Below, in pieces: positions 15,026 to 22,476 of a stretch of DNA of 22,476 nt. Location of the stretch: contig CAZJKV010000024.1 of assembly GCA_964546765.1 (NCBI GenBank), positions 1-22,476 on the forward strand. Direction: 5' to 3'. A program made the position numbers and the translations under genes. The notes beneath the pieces are model-generated. The model saw nothing but the letters and a program-made list of their open reading frames with translations, ran no database searches and had not been told where the DNA came from. Source of the DNA: JAITWN01 sp964546765. GTDB taxonomy: Bacteria; Pseudomonadota; Gammaproteobacteria; SZUA-140. Each line of letters starts with the position of its first letter. Position 1 is the stretch's first letter.

Positions 15026-15669
15026 TGCCGGCGCGCATGGCCAGGCTGGCGCTACTGCTGCTGCCGATCGTGCTGTCCGCCGCGGACGCGCGCGTCGAAA
15101 TTGCCCGATTCTCGGTCGGCGAACTCAAGGACTGGCAGCGCAAGACCTTTGCAGGAGAAACACGCTACGAGCTGCAGACAGACGGCGACCGCCGGGCGCT
15201 GCGCGCAGTCAGTGACGGTACGGCCTCGGGGCTCTACCGTGAAATCGAAGTCGATCTGAAGGTCACGCCGATACTGAACTGGTCATGGAAGGTCGAGGGC
15301 GTGCTCGAAGGCAACGATGAGCGCACCCGCACGGGCGATGACTACGCGGCGCGGGTCTATGTCGTGTTCTCCGGCGGTCTGCGCTTCTGGCGCACGCGCG
15401 CGATCAATTATGTCTGGTCCAGCCACCAGCCGGTCGGCAGCGAATGGCCGAACGCGTTTACCGGCAACGCCCGCATGATCGCCGTCGATTCCGGCAGCGG
15501 CAACGCGGGCGAATGGGTCGCGCACAGTCGTAATGTGCGGGAAGACTATCGCAGGCTGTTTCACGCCGAACCGGGCCGTGTCGATGCCGTTGCGATCATG
15601 ACCGATACCGACAACAGCGGACAGTCGGCGACGGCCTGGTATGGCGACATGTGGTTCTCCGCACCCTGA
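15025..15669 (+). CDS. DUF3047 family exported protein
   Basis: The 214-residue protein has a signal peptide (MARLALLLLPIVLSAADA, after optional first residues MPAR). It also carries DUF3047 features: WQRKTFAGETRYEL, SGLYREIEVDLKVTPILNWSWKVEG, DDYAARVYVVFSGGLRFWRTRAINYVWSS, and a C-terminal AIMTDTDNSGQSATAWYGDMWFS. The beta-sandwich-like strand pattern suggests a ligand-binding or structural periplasmic protein; the function is unknown. Its ATG overlaps the DUF3187 stop by one base, so the two are translationally coupled. DUF3187 and DUF3047 side by side suggests an envelope-located pair. Confidence 0.88.
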   Translation: MPARMARLALLLLPIVLSAADARVEIARFSVGELKDWQRKTFAGETRYELQTDGDRRALRAVSDGTASGLYREIEVDLKVTPILNWSWKVEGVLEGNDERTRTGDDYAARVYVVFSGGLRFWRTRAINYVWSSHQPVGSEWPNAFTGNARMIAVDSGSGNAGEWVAHSRNVREDYRRLFHAEPGRVDAVAIMTDTDNSGQSATAWYGDMWFSAP

Positions 15670-15682
15670 TTGGAGCACACGG

Positions 15683-16747
15683 ATGGCCTTGGATTTCCCG
15701 CACATTCCCGGCCCGCGCCGTGCCGCTCTGCTGATCACGCTCATGCTGCTCGCAGTAACGGTCGCCGCCCTCTCGCTGCCGGAGGCACGGGACGGAGACG
15801 GTACCTATATCATTGCGACCGCGACGACCGGCGGCACCTATTACCCCGTCGGGGTCGCAGTCGCAACACTGACGAAGCAATTGCTCGAGCCGGAATACGG
15901 AATCGCGCTAGCTGCGATCAGCAGCGCCGGTTCTGAGGAGAACCTGCGCCTGATGCGCGACCGCGAGGTGAAGTTCTCGATCCTGCAGGGGCTCTATGGC
16001 GCATGGGCATGGCAGGGGGGAGGCCGGCTCGCGGGATCGCCGCCTTTTGACGATCTGCGCAGCGTCGCGGTGCTGTGGCCGAATGTCGAACACTTTGTCG
16101 TGCGCCGCCGTCATGTCGAGAGCGGAACGATCGCCGATATCGAGAATCTCGCCGGACGGCGCTTTTCGATCGGCGCGCGATACTCGGGCGCCGAAGGCTC
16201 TACGCGCCATATCTTCCGCGCGCTTGGCATCGACACCGACCGTACCTTCAATCTCGCCTATCAGGGATACGGCGCCAGCGCCGATGCCTTGCAGAACCAG
16301 CTGATCGACGGCATGAACGTACCGGCCGGCGTGCCGGTCGGCGCCGTGACCCGCGCGCTCGCGTCGATGCGCGGTGATGCGGTCATCCTCGGCTTCACCG
16401 AGGCGCAACTCGCCGCCATCAACGCCGGTTACGAGGGTCTGTGGGGATTTCACGTGCTGGCGCCCGGCACCTATCCGCACCAAGACACGCTGGTGCGCAC
16501 GATCGCCCAGCCGAACTTTCTCGCGGTGACCGCTGACGTGCCGGAGGATCATGTCTATCTGATCGTCCGCACGATCTACGAGAACTTGCCCTTCCTCCAC
16601 GCCTTCCATGCCGCGACACGCAGCATGCGCCTCGACAATGCGATCGACGGCCTGCCGGCGCCGCTGCATCCCGGCGCGCTGCGCTATTATCATGAGCGTG
16701 GTCTCGTGATCCCCGATCGTCTGCTGCCGCCGGAGGCCAGGGACTGA
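15683..16747 (+). CDS. TAXI-family TRAP transporter solute-binding protein
   Basis: The protein has 354 residues, with an N-terminal hydrophobic segment (about 12-31) that exports or anchors it. The mature start, YIIATATTGGTYYPVGVAVATLTKQLL, is the classic TAXI signature. It is followed by ISSAGSEENLRLMRDREVKFSILQ, FVVRRRHVESGTIADIENLAGRRFSIGARYSGAEGSTRHIF and a hinge with DALQNQLIDGMNVPAGVP. TAXI proteins capture carboxylated solutes such as glutamate or 2-oxoglutarate and hand them to a fused TRAP permease (family knowledge, from few characterised members); the ligand here is unknown. TGGAG at 15671-15675 lies 7 bases before ATG 15683, which I chose over an ATG 14 codons upstream inside the preceding gene. 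The permease follows 4 bases later. Confidence 0.93.
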   Translation: MALDFPHIPGPRRAALLITLMLLAVTVAALSLPEARDGDGTYIIATATTGGTYYPVGVAVATLTKQLLEPEYGIALAAISSAGSEENLRLMRDREVKFSILQGLYGAWAWQGGGRLAGSPPFDDLRSVAVLWPNVEHFVVRRRHVESGTIADIENLAGRRFSIGARYSGAEGSTRHIFRALGIDTDRTFNLAYQGYGASADALQNQLIDGMNVPAGVPVGAVTRALASMRGDAVILGFTEAQLAAINAGYEGLWGFHVLAPGTYPHQDTLVRTIAQPNFLAVTADVPEDHVYLIVRTIYENLPFLHAFHAATRSMRLDNAIDGLPAPLHPGALRYYHERGLVIPDRLLPPEARD

Positions 16748-16751
16748 GCCG

Positions 16752-18893
16752 ATGACGACACCGGACACCATGTGTACGCGATTCGCGTCCGCAGCCGAAG
16801 GCCTCGGCCTCGCGCGGTCGCGCGGCCTGTCAGAAACGGCAGGCATCGTGATACTCATCTATGCGGCGCTGGTGTCGCTCGCACATATCGCGTTCAATAC
16901 AATCCTTGTGCTGCCGGACCTGTGGGTGTCCGCGTTCCATTTCGCGAGTCTCGCGCTGCTCGTGGTGTTGCTCTATCCAACGTTCGGCGGGATTGCGCGA
17001 CGAGGCGATCGCGGCGTCCTGATCGCGGATCTCGTAATTGGCGGGCTCGCGATCGCTGCCGCTCTCGCGGTGCTTGTGCTCGAGGACGCGTTATACGCAC
17101 GCGGCCTGCGCTTCTCAAACGCCGACTGGATCGCCTGCCTGCTCGTCGTCGCGGTCGCGATCGAGCTGACGCGGCGCACCGCAGGATTGCTGATCCCGGT
17201 GCTGATCCTGTTGTTCCTGAGCTATGCGGTGTGGTGGGGTGCGCGCATCGGCGGTGTATTTGCGTTTCCGGGCCTCAGTCTCGAGACGATGCTGTTTCGC
17301 AGCGTGTTCACTTCGGAAGGCATGTTCGGCACCATTGCGCGCATCTCCTGGACCTATGTCTTCATGTTCATCCTGTTCGGCGCGTTTCTCGTGCGTTCCG
17401 GCGCCGGCGACTTCATGATCGCGCTGGCGCGCGCCGCCGCCGGGCGCATCACCGGCGGACCAGGACTGGTAGCGATCGCGTCGTCGGGCCTGATGGGATC
17501 GATTACCGGGTCGGCGGTCGCGAACACCGCGTCGACCGGCGTCATCACGATCCCGCTGATGAAGCGGGCCGGCTTCCATCCGCGCTTCGCGGCCGGCGTC
17601 GAGGCGGCCGCGTCGACCGGCGGCCAGCTGATGCCGCCGGTCATGGGCGCCGGCGCGTTTCTGATGGCAAACTTCACCGGGATCTCGTATCTCGCGATCA
17701 TCGCTGCGGCCCTGATCCCGGCCGTTCTCTATTTCCTGTCGGTCGCGTTCTTCGTGCGTATACACGCGATGAAGCACGGGCTCGTGCCGCAGGCCGACGA
17801 GGGCGCGATTCCGTTCGGCGAGGCGATCCGGCGCGGCTGGCCGTTGCTGCTGCCTCTGGTCGTACTGGTCGGCCTGCTCGTCGCCGGCTTCACCCCGACC
17901 TATGCGGCCGGTCTCTCTATCGTCACCGTCGTCGCCGCATCATGGCTGACGCCGACACGCATGGGTCCGCTCGCCGTGATCGAGGCGCTCGCGAACGGCG
18001 CGCGCACGATGGCGCCGACCGCGATGCTCCTGATCGCGGTCGGACTGATCGTCAACGTGCTGACGACGACCGGCGTCGGCAACACGTTTTCGTTGATGAT
18101 AGGCGATTGGGCCGGTTCAAGCCTGCTTGTCGCGTATGTGCTGATTGCGCTGGCGTCGCTGGTGCTCGGTATGGGGCTGCCGGTCACCGCGGCGTATATC
18201 GTGCTCGCCGCGATCTCGGCGCCGACGCTGTATGGCCTGATGCTCGAGTCTGATCTCGTCTCGGCGCTGGTGCGCGGCGAGATCACGGACATGGCGCGCG
18301 AGGCGATCCTGATCGCAAGCCCCGGTGCCGAGGCGATGCTCGGTACGGCGATGGCGCCGGCCGATGCCCGGGAACTCGTCGGCGCACTGACCCCGGAACT
18401 GCAGCGGGCAGTCGCGCAAAGCCTGCTCGATCCGGCGCTCGTGACCGCGGCGCTGCTGTCCGCGCACATGATCATCTTCTGGCTGAGCCAGGACTCGAAC
18501 GTCACGCCGCCGGTCGCGCTCGCGGCGTTCACCGCGGCCGGGATCGCCGGTGAGCGCCCGATGCCGGTCGGATTCACATCATGGAAGCTCGCGAAGGGGT
18601 TGTATATCATCCCGCTGCTGTTCGCGTACACGCCGCTGATCGGCGGCGGATGGCTCGAGGCCCTGCCGATCGCGCTGATCGCGCTCGCGGGGCTGTACGC
18701 CTTCGCCGGCGTGTTCGAAGGCTGGCTGGAGGGACCGCTGCCGGTCTGGCAGCGCGTGCTGCTCGCATGCGCGGCGGCGCTGCTGTTGGCAGTGCATGGC
18801 TGGTGGTGGCTGGACCTTGTCGGCCTGTGCCTGCTGGCATTGGTCCTGTGGCTGAGCCGTCTACGCGCAGGACCCGCGAGCGCTCACGCGTGA
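16752..18893 (+). CDS. TRAP transporter permease, DctQ-DctM (4TM/12TM) fusion
   Basis: This 713-residue inner-membrane protein has a small-subunit-like set of about four or more helices in the first 150 residues. A large DctM-like part follows, with FGAFLVRSGAGDFMIALARAAAGRITGGPGLVAIASSGLMGSITGSAVANTASTG, FAAGVEAAASTGGQLMPPVMGAGAFLMA, GLPVTAAYIVLAAISAPTL and SNVTPPVALAAFTAAGIAG. This is the fused organisation that pairs with TAXI binding proteins, and transport would be driven by the ion gradient. A stretch at about 498-562 (SDLVSALVRGEITDMAREA through RAVAQSLLDPALV) is mostly hydrophilic. It interrupts the usual short link between the AAISAPTL and HMIIFWLS helices, giving an extra loop of about 60 residues. 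The gene starts 4 bases after the TAXI stop. Confidence 0.94.
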   Translation: MTTPDTMCTRFASAAEGLGLARSRGLSETAGIVILIYAALVSLAHIAFNTILVLPDLWVSAFHFASLALLVVLLYPTFGGIARRGDRGVLIADLVIGGLAIAAALAVLVLEDALYARGLRFSNADWIACLLVVAVAIELTRRTAGLLIPVLILLFLSYAVWWGARIGGVFAFPGLSLETMLFRSVFTSEGMFGTIARISWTYVFMFILFGAFLVRSGAGDFMIALARAAAGRITGGPGLVAIASSGLMGSITGSAVANTASTGVITIPLMKRAGFHPRFAAGVEAAASTGGQLMPPVMGAGAFLMANFTGISYLAIIAAALIPAVLYFLSVAFFVRIHAMKHGLVPQADEGAIPFGEAIRRGWPLLLPLVVLVGLLVAGFTPTYAAGLSIVTVVAASWLTPTRMGPLAVIEALANGARTMAPTAMLLIAVGLIVNVLTTTGVGNTFSLMIGDWAGSSLLVAYVLIALASLVLGMGLPVTAAYIVLAAISAPTLYGLMLESDLVSALVRGEITDMAREAILIASPGAEAMLGTAMAPADARELVGALTPELQRAVAQSLLDPALVTAALLSAHMIIFWLSQDSNVTPPVALAAFTAAGIAGERPMPVGFTSWKLAKGLYIIPLLFAYTPLIGGGWLEALPIALIALAGLYAFAGVFEGWLEGPLPVWQRVLLACAAALLLAVHGWWWLDLVGLCLLALVLWLSRLRAGPASAHA

Positions 18894-18905
18894 TAAGCTG
18901 ACGCC

Positions 18906-20333
18906 ATGGGACAGGAGATAGGCAAGACTCGGTTTACCGGGCGTGATTTCTCGCGCTTCCAGGAGCGACTGCGCGCGGAGACCGAACTTCTGGTGACGAC
19001 CATCAGGGACGGCGGCTGTTCGCATGCCGGTCCGGTCGCCGGCGTCGAGATCGAGATCTGGCTGGTGGATGAGCACATGACCCCTGCGCCGGTCAATGCG
19101 GCCTACCTGAAGGCGCTCGATGATCCGCTTGCCACCCCGGAGCTTGCGAAATTCAACGTTGAGTTCAACACGGACCCGTTGCCGTTACGCGGTGACGCGC
19201 TGTCGCGCCTGCATGCCGCGCTCGACGCGTTGTGGACGCGCGGGCGCGAGGTTGCGCGCCGCTGCGATATCGATCTGCTGATGATCGGCATCCTGCCGAC
19301 GCTCGACGAGGCGATGCTCACGGTCGCGAACATGTCGGGCCTCAAGCGCTATCACGCGCTGAACGCGCAGGTGCTCAAGCAGTGGGGCAGGCCGATCTGC
19401 CTCGATATCGCCGGCCGCCAGCATCACAGGAGTTGTCATAGCGACGTGATGCTCGAATCCGCGGCGACCTCGTTCCAGCTCCATATCCAGACGCCACTGC
19501 CAATGGCGCGGGCGGTGTACAACGCGTCGGTCATCGTCTCCGCGCCGCTGGTCGCAGTCTGCGGCAATTCGCCGTATCTGTTCGGCATGGACCTTTGGGA
19601 CGAGACGCGCATACCGCTCTTCGAGCAGTCTATTGCGATCGGCGGCTACGACGGTGCGGCGCATGGCCCGATTCGCCGGGTCGGTTTCGGATCTGGTTAC
19701 GTCCGTAAGGATATCGCGGAATGTTTCGAGGAAAACCTTGCACACTTTCCGGTGCTGCTACCGATCCTGTTCGACATGCCGCCGGAAAAGTTCGCGCATT
19801 TGCGCCTGCATAACGGCACGATCTGGCGCTGGAACCGCCCGCTGGTCGGCTTCGACAGCGACGATACGCCGCATATCCGGATCGAGCATCGCGTCATCCC
19901 GGCCGGGCCGAGCCTGGTAGACAGTGTCGCGAACGCAGCCTTTTATTACGGTCTCGCCGAATTGCTGCGCACCGATGCGACGCAACCCGCGCTTAAGTTC
20001 GCCGAAGCGAAGGACAACTTCTACCAGTCTGCCCGTTATGGCCTCGAGGCGCAGGTGCTGTGGCTGGACAGGAAGCGGTACCGGATCCAGGCGCTGGTCT
20101 GCGACAGGTTGCTACCCGCCGCGGAGGAGGGGCTGCGCCGCCTCGGCATCGATGAGCGGCACATCCGTCGTTACCTCGGGATCATCGCGGCACGGGCGCA
20201 CTCCGGCCGGACAGGCGCAGACTGGCAGCGCCGTTACATGCGCCGGCCCGGTGCGCGCCTCGACGCGATGACCGCGGCCTATCATCGGCATCAGCAGCAG
20301 GGCAGCCCGGTGCATGAGTGGGAGATCGATTGA
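18906..20333 (+). CDS. GCS2-family carboxylate-amine ligase (glutamate-cysteine ligase-like)
   Basis: The protein has 475 residues. The GCS signatures are visible: GVEIEIWLVD (about 44-53), where the Glu residues bind Mg-ATP; FNVEFNTDPLPL (about 81-92); SCHSDVMLESAATSFQLHIQTP; NGTIWRWNRPLV; and HIRIEHRVIPAGPSLVD. The family uses ATP to join a carboxylate, often the gamma-carboxyl of glutamate, to an amine, through an acyl phosphate (family knowledge). Whether cysteine or another amine is used cannot be told from the sequence. It follows the TRAP permease by 12 bases, lacks a Shine-Dalgarno, and its stop abuts the start of an M14 deacylase (TGAATG). That pairing points to making and breaking amide bonds on the same class of compound. 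Confidence 0.9.
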   Translation: MGQEIGKTRFTGRDFSRFQERLRAETELLVTTIRDGGCSHAGPVAGVEIEIWLVDEHMTPAPVNAAYLKALDDPLATPELAKFNVEFNTDPLPLRGDALSRLHAALDALWTRGREVARRCDIDLLMIGILPTLDEAMLTVANMSGLKRYHALNAQVLKQWGRPICLDIAGRQHHRSCHSDVMLESAATSFQLHIQTPLPMARAVYNASVIVSAPLVAVCGNSPYLFGMDLWDETRIPLFEQSIAIGGYDGAAHGPIRRVGFGSGYVRKDIAECFEENLAHFPVLLPILFDMPPEKFAHLRLHNGTIWRWNRPLVGFDSDDTPHIRIEHRVIPAGPSLVDSVANAAFYYGLAELLRTDATQPALKFAEAKDNFYQSARYGLEAQVLWLDRKRYRIQALVCDRLLPAAEEGLRRLGIDERHIRRYLGIIAARAHSGRTGADWQRRYMRRPGARLDAMTAAYHRHQQQGSPVHEWEID

Positions 20334-21353
20334 ATGTCCGAATTGCAGTTGACGAAACTGGATAGCTTGCCCCCGGAGTTCCTCGAGGTCGCGCCTTGGG
20401 AGATGCATGCGCTCGTTCCGGGTCCCGCGCTGGTTCATCTGGAAGGCAGGGAGCCGGCGCCGGTATTCGTCTCGGTGCTGCTGCACGGTAACGAGACAAC
20501 CGGATTCATTGCGCTGCAGGCACTGTTGCGTCATTACCAGGGTCGTGACCTTCCACGCGCGCTGTCGATCTTCATCGGCAACGTCGATGCGGCGCGCCAT
20601 GGTCTGCGGCGCCTTGACGGCCAACCTGACTACAATCGCGTCTGGCCCGGGTCAGAGGCGCCGCCGTGTCCTGAGTCTGCGCTGATGCAGAGCGTCGTTG
20701 AAGAGATGACCGCGCGCGGCATCTTCGCGAGCGTCGATATCCACAACAATACCGGCTTCAATCCGCACTACGCCTGCATCAACCGACTCGACGACCGCTT
20801 CCTGCAACTCGCCGTGATGTTCAGCCGGCTCGTCGTCTACTTCACCCAGCCGAAGGGCGTGCAGTCCGCGGCCTTCGCGCCGCACTGTCCCGCAGTCACC
20901 GTCGAGTGCGGCAAGCCCGGTCAGGCCTACGGCGTCGAACATGCCCGCGATTTTCTGGAAGCCTGCCTGCACCTGCATGCGCTGCCCGATCACCCGCTGC
21001 CGCGCGGCGATCTCGACCTCTATCACACCATCGCCCAGGTCACGCTACGCGACGGGGTCGGGGTAAGTTTTGGTGACGATCCTGCCGATATATGGTTCAG
21101 CAGCGACCTCGACCGGCTGAATTTCACGGATCTGCCGGCGGGGACGATCCTCGGCCGGGTGCCTCCCGGGATGTCCCGCCTGCCGGTGCAGGCCGTCAAT
21201 GATGTGGGCATGGACATGACAGGGGATTATTTCGCGATCAGCGGAGGGAACCTTGTACTGCGCAGGCGCGTCATGCCATCCATGCTGACGCTGAACGAGC
21301 GGATCATCCGCCAGGACTGCCTGTGCTACCTGATGGAGCGACTTTCACGCTAA
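20334..21353 (+). CDS. M14-family deacylase (succinylglutamate desuccinylase/aspartoacylase-like)
   Basis: This 339-residue cytoplasmic protein has a zinc site in VLLHGNETTG (H-x-x-E) and the third ligand in DIHNNTG. Substrate-site elements NVDAARHGLRRLDGQPDYNRVWPG (aspartoacylase-type DxNRxFPG, here DYNRVWPG) are present, and VECGKPGQ carries the likely catalytic Glu. This is the AstE/ASPA branch, which removes acyl groups from N-acyl amino acids, and not the carboxypeptidase branch. A C-terminal beta domain (about 250-339) is retained. The ATG begins immediately after the ligase stop, so the two are tightly coupled. The substrate is unknown. Confidence 0.9.
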   Translation: MSELQLTKLDSLPPEFLEVAPWEMHALVPGPALVHLEGREPAPVFVSVLLHGNETTGFIALQALLRHYQGRDLPRALSIFIGNVDAARHGLRRLDGQPDYNRVWPGSEAPPCPESALMQSVVEEMTARGIFASVDIHNNTGFNPHYACINRLDDRFLQLAVMFSRLVVYFTQPKGVQSAAFAPHCPAVTVECGKPGQAYGVEHARDFLEACLHLHALPDHPLPRGDLDLYHTIAQVTLRDGVGVSFGDDPADIWFSSDLDRLNFTDLPAGTILGRVPPGMSRLPVQAVNDVGMDMTGDYFAISGGNLVLRRRVMPSMLTLNERIIRQDCLCYLMERLSR

Positions 21354-21386
21354 GCTATCACCGTTTGCAACCAGGGAGATGTCTCG

Positions 21387-21794
21387 ATGAAAACGATGCG
21401 GCGCATGGCGCGTATAATGAGTGCTGTCCTCGTGATAGCGATTGCCACGCTCGGCGTACAGGTCCATGCCAATGCCGGGTTGATCGGGGCCGAGACCGTG
21501 ATTACAACGGAGCAGGCGCAGTTCGAACGCAGCGCAGTACTCGCCGCGTTCGACCGGACCGACGTGCGGGAGCAGTTGATCGCTTTCGGCGTCGATCCCG
21601 ACGAGGCGCGCGATCGCGTCAGTGGACTGAGCGACAGCGAGATTTCCCGGATGGCCGGCCAGCTCGAGCAGTTGCCGGCCGGGGGTGTGGGCAGTGTCGT
21701 CGGTGCGCTGGTGTTCATTTTCATCGTCTTGCTGATCACCGACATCCTCGGCTTTACCGACGTCTTCCCGTTCGTCAAAAAGACTGTGAATTAA
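21387..21794 (+). CDS. PA2779-family small membrane protein
   Basis: The protein has 135 residues: an N-terminal signal peptide (about 10-29), a short helical middle with IGAETVITTEQAQFERSAVLAAFDRTDVREQLIAFGVDPDEARDRVSGLSDSEI, and a C-terminal hydrophobic helix VGSVVGALVFIFIVLLITDILGF near 100-122. This composition fits the PA2779 family. The middle resembles a small helical domain ending in a Gly-rich turn. Its role is unknown. GGGAG at 21374-21378 lies 8 bases before the ATG. A PA2778-type peptidase follows 8 bases after its stop, the same pair order as in other gammaproteobacteria. Confidence 0.86.
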   Translation: MKTMRRMARIMSAVLVIAIATLGVQVHANAGLIGAETVITTEQAQFERSAVLAAFDRTDVREQLIAFGVDPDEARDRVSGLSDSEISRMAGQLEQLPAGGVGSVVGALVFIFIVLLITDILGFTDVFPFVKKTVN

Positions 21795-21802
21795 CGGATC
21801 AA

Positions 21803-22476
21803 ATGGGTCGAATGACCCCGTGGCTGCTCGCGGGCGTGTTGCTGCTCGGCGGGTGCGCGACCGCGCCGCAGACACAGCAGTTGCGGGATTCACCGCCGGC
21901 CGGCATCGACCGGGCCGTCGAACTGACCGATGTCCCGTTTCACCCCCAGCAACGCTACCAGTGCGGGCCGGCCGCGCTCGCGATGGTCCTGCAATGGAGC
22001 GGCGTCGAGGTCGACCCGGACGCGCTCGTGCCGCAGGTCTACGTGCCAGGCAGGCGGGGGAGTTTTCAGCCTGAAATGCTCACGGCCGCGCGCCGCCACG
22101 GCCGTGTCCCCTATGTCCTTGCACCGGGATTGTCCACGATCATCGAGGAACTGCAGGCCGGGCATCCGGTGCTGGTGTTGCAGAACCTTGCCTTTAACTG
22201 GGCGCCGCGCTGGCACTACGCCGTCGTCATCGGCTTCGATCACGCGCGTGAAGAGCTGATTCTGCGCTCCGGCACGATCGAGCGTCACCGGATGCCTCTC
22301 GCGCTGTTCGAGCGCACCTGGCGCCGCGGCGATCACTGGGCGGTCGTCGTCACCGCGCCAGAGGAGACGCCCGCCAGCGCGGAAGAGTTGCGCTGGCTGC
22401 AGGCCGTGCTCGACCTCGAGCGGACCGGTCAGGGGGGGCCGGCCGGGCGCGCGTGGCAGACCGCGACACGGCGCTG
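21803..22476 (+). CDS. PA2778-family C39-like cysteine peptidase lipoprotein (3' end outside window)
   Basis: The frame is open for 224 codons to the window edge, so the C-terminus is missing. It starts with a lipoprotein signal peptide with lipobox LLGGC (Cys18). The mature domain has RYQCGPAALAMVLQWSGV, with the catalytic Cys of C39-like peptidases, and later WHYAVVIGFDHAREELILRSG, supplying His and nearby Asp. The homologous family usually carries TPR-like repeats further on; LRWLQAVLDLERTGQGGPAGRAWQTA near the edge may begin one (inference). It is predicted to be anchored in the outer or inner membrane facing the periplasm. The partner is probably the PA2779-type protein before it. Confidence 0.88.
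   Translation, partial: MGRMTPWLLAGVLLLGGCATAPQTQQLRDSPPAGIDRAVELTDVPFHPQQRYQCGPAALAMVLQWSGVEVDPDALVPQVYVPGRRGSFQPEMLTAARRHGRVPYVLAPGLSTIIEELQAGHPVLVLQNLAFNWAPRWHYAVVIGFDHAREELILRSGTIERHRMPLALFERTWRRGDHWAVVVTAPEETPASAEELRWLQAVLDLERTGQGGPAGRAWQTATRR

Noticed and set aside
16772..18253. 493-codon plus-strand frame inside the TRAP permease
   Set aside because: It is an Arg/Asp-rich alternate frame of a protein whose membrane helices and TRAP motifs are unmistakable.

Overview
The window is high-GC, gene-dense bacterial chromosome and looks gammaproteobacterial. It carries a TIGR00153/PiT phosphate pair, DUF3187, DUF3047, a TAXI-type TRAP transporter, a PA2779/PA2778 pair, a bactofilin, and porin/FadL-like outer-membrane proteins. 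I see no tRNA, rRNA, CRISPR array, insertion sequence, phage gene or plasmid function. The genus cannot be read from the sequence. One uncultured or chemolithotrophic lineage is possible because of the cytochrome-porin gene, but this is inference.

Left part (1-7.7 kb): many short transcription units on both strands. In order they are a partial TrpD2-like transferase-fold protein (-), a host-attachment-family protein (+), a bactofilin/methyltransferase pair (-) with overlapping start and stop codons, a stand-alone CapA-type metallophosphatase-like protein (+), a DUF3775 protein (-) divergent from a two-CBS-domain protein (+) with an inverted repeat between them, an exported methyltransferase-fold protein (-), and a FadL/OmpP1-family outer-membrane protein (+).

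Middle (7.7-11.9 kb): a large exported M1-like metallopeptidase (-) is divergent from a two-gene redox unit. That unit is a Cyc2-like fused monoheme cytochrome/porin, followed 15 bases later by a small periplasmic c5-type cytochrome with a perfect Shine-Dalgarno sequence. The cytochrome-porin gene is broken by what looks like a one-base deletion near 10888-10893, so it is either a recent pseudogene or an assembly/sequencing error. If intact in the living organism, the pair is a good candidate for moving electrons across the outer membrane.

Right part (11.9-22.5 kb): everything is on the + strand. A PhoU-like (TIGR00153/DUF47) protein and a PiT phosphate transporter form one operon. A tightly packed eight-gene directon follows: DUF3187, DUF3047, a TAXI solute-binding protein, a fused TRAP permease, a GCS2-family carboxylate-amine ligase, an M14 (AstE/aspartoacylase-like) deacylase, a PA2779-family small membrane protein, and a PA2778-family C39-like lipoprotein peptidase cut by the window end. 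The phosphate operon and the eight-gene run start with near-identical promoters (GGCTTGATAT-N14-CTTTAACTC). In both, the -10 box lies exactly 7 bases before the ATG and no Shine-Dalgarno is present, which suggests leaderless mRNAs from a shared promoter type.

The most interesting items are the cytochrome-porin/cytochrome pair with its frameshift, the twin leaderless promoters, and the transporter + amide-ligase + deacylase run, which could be an undescribed import-and-conjugate pathway.
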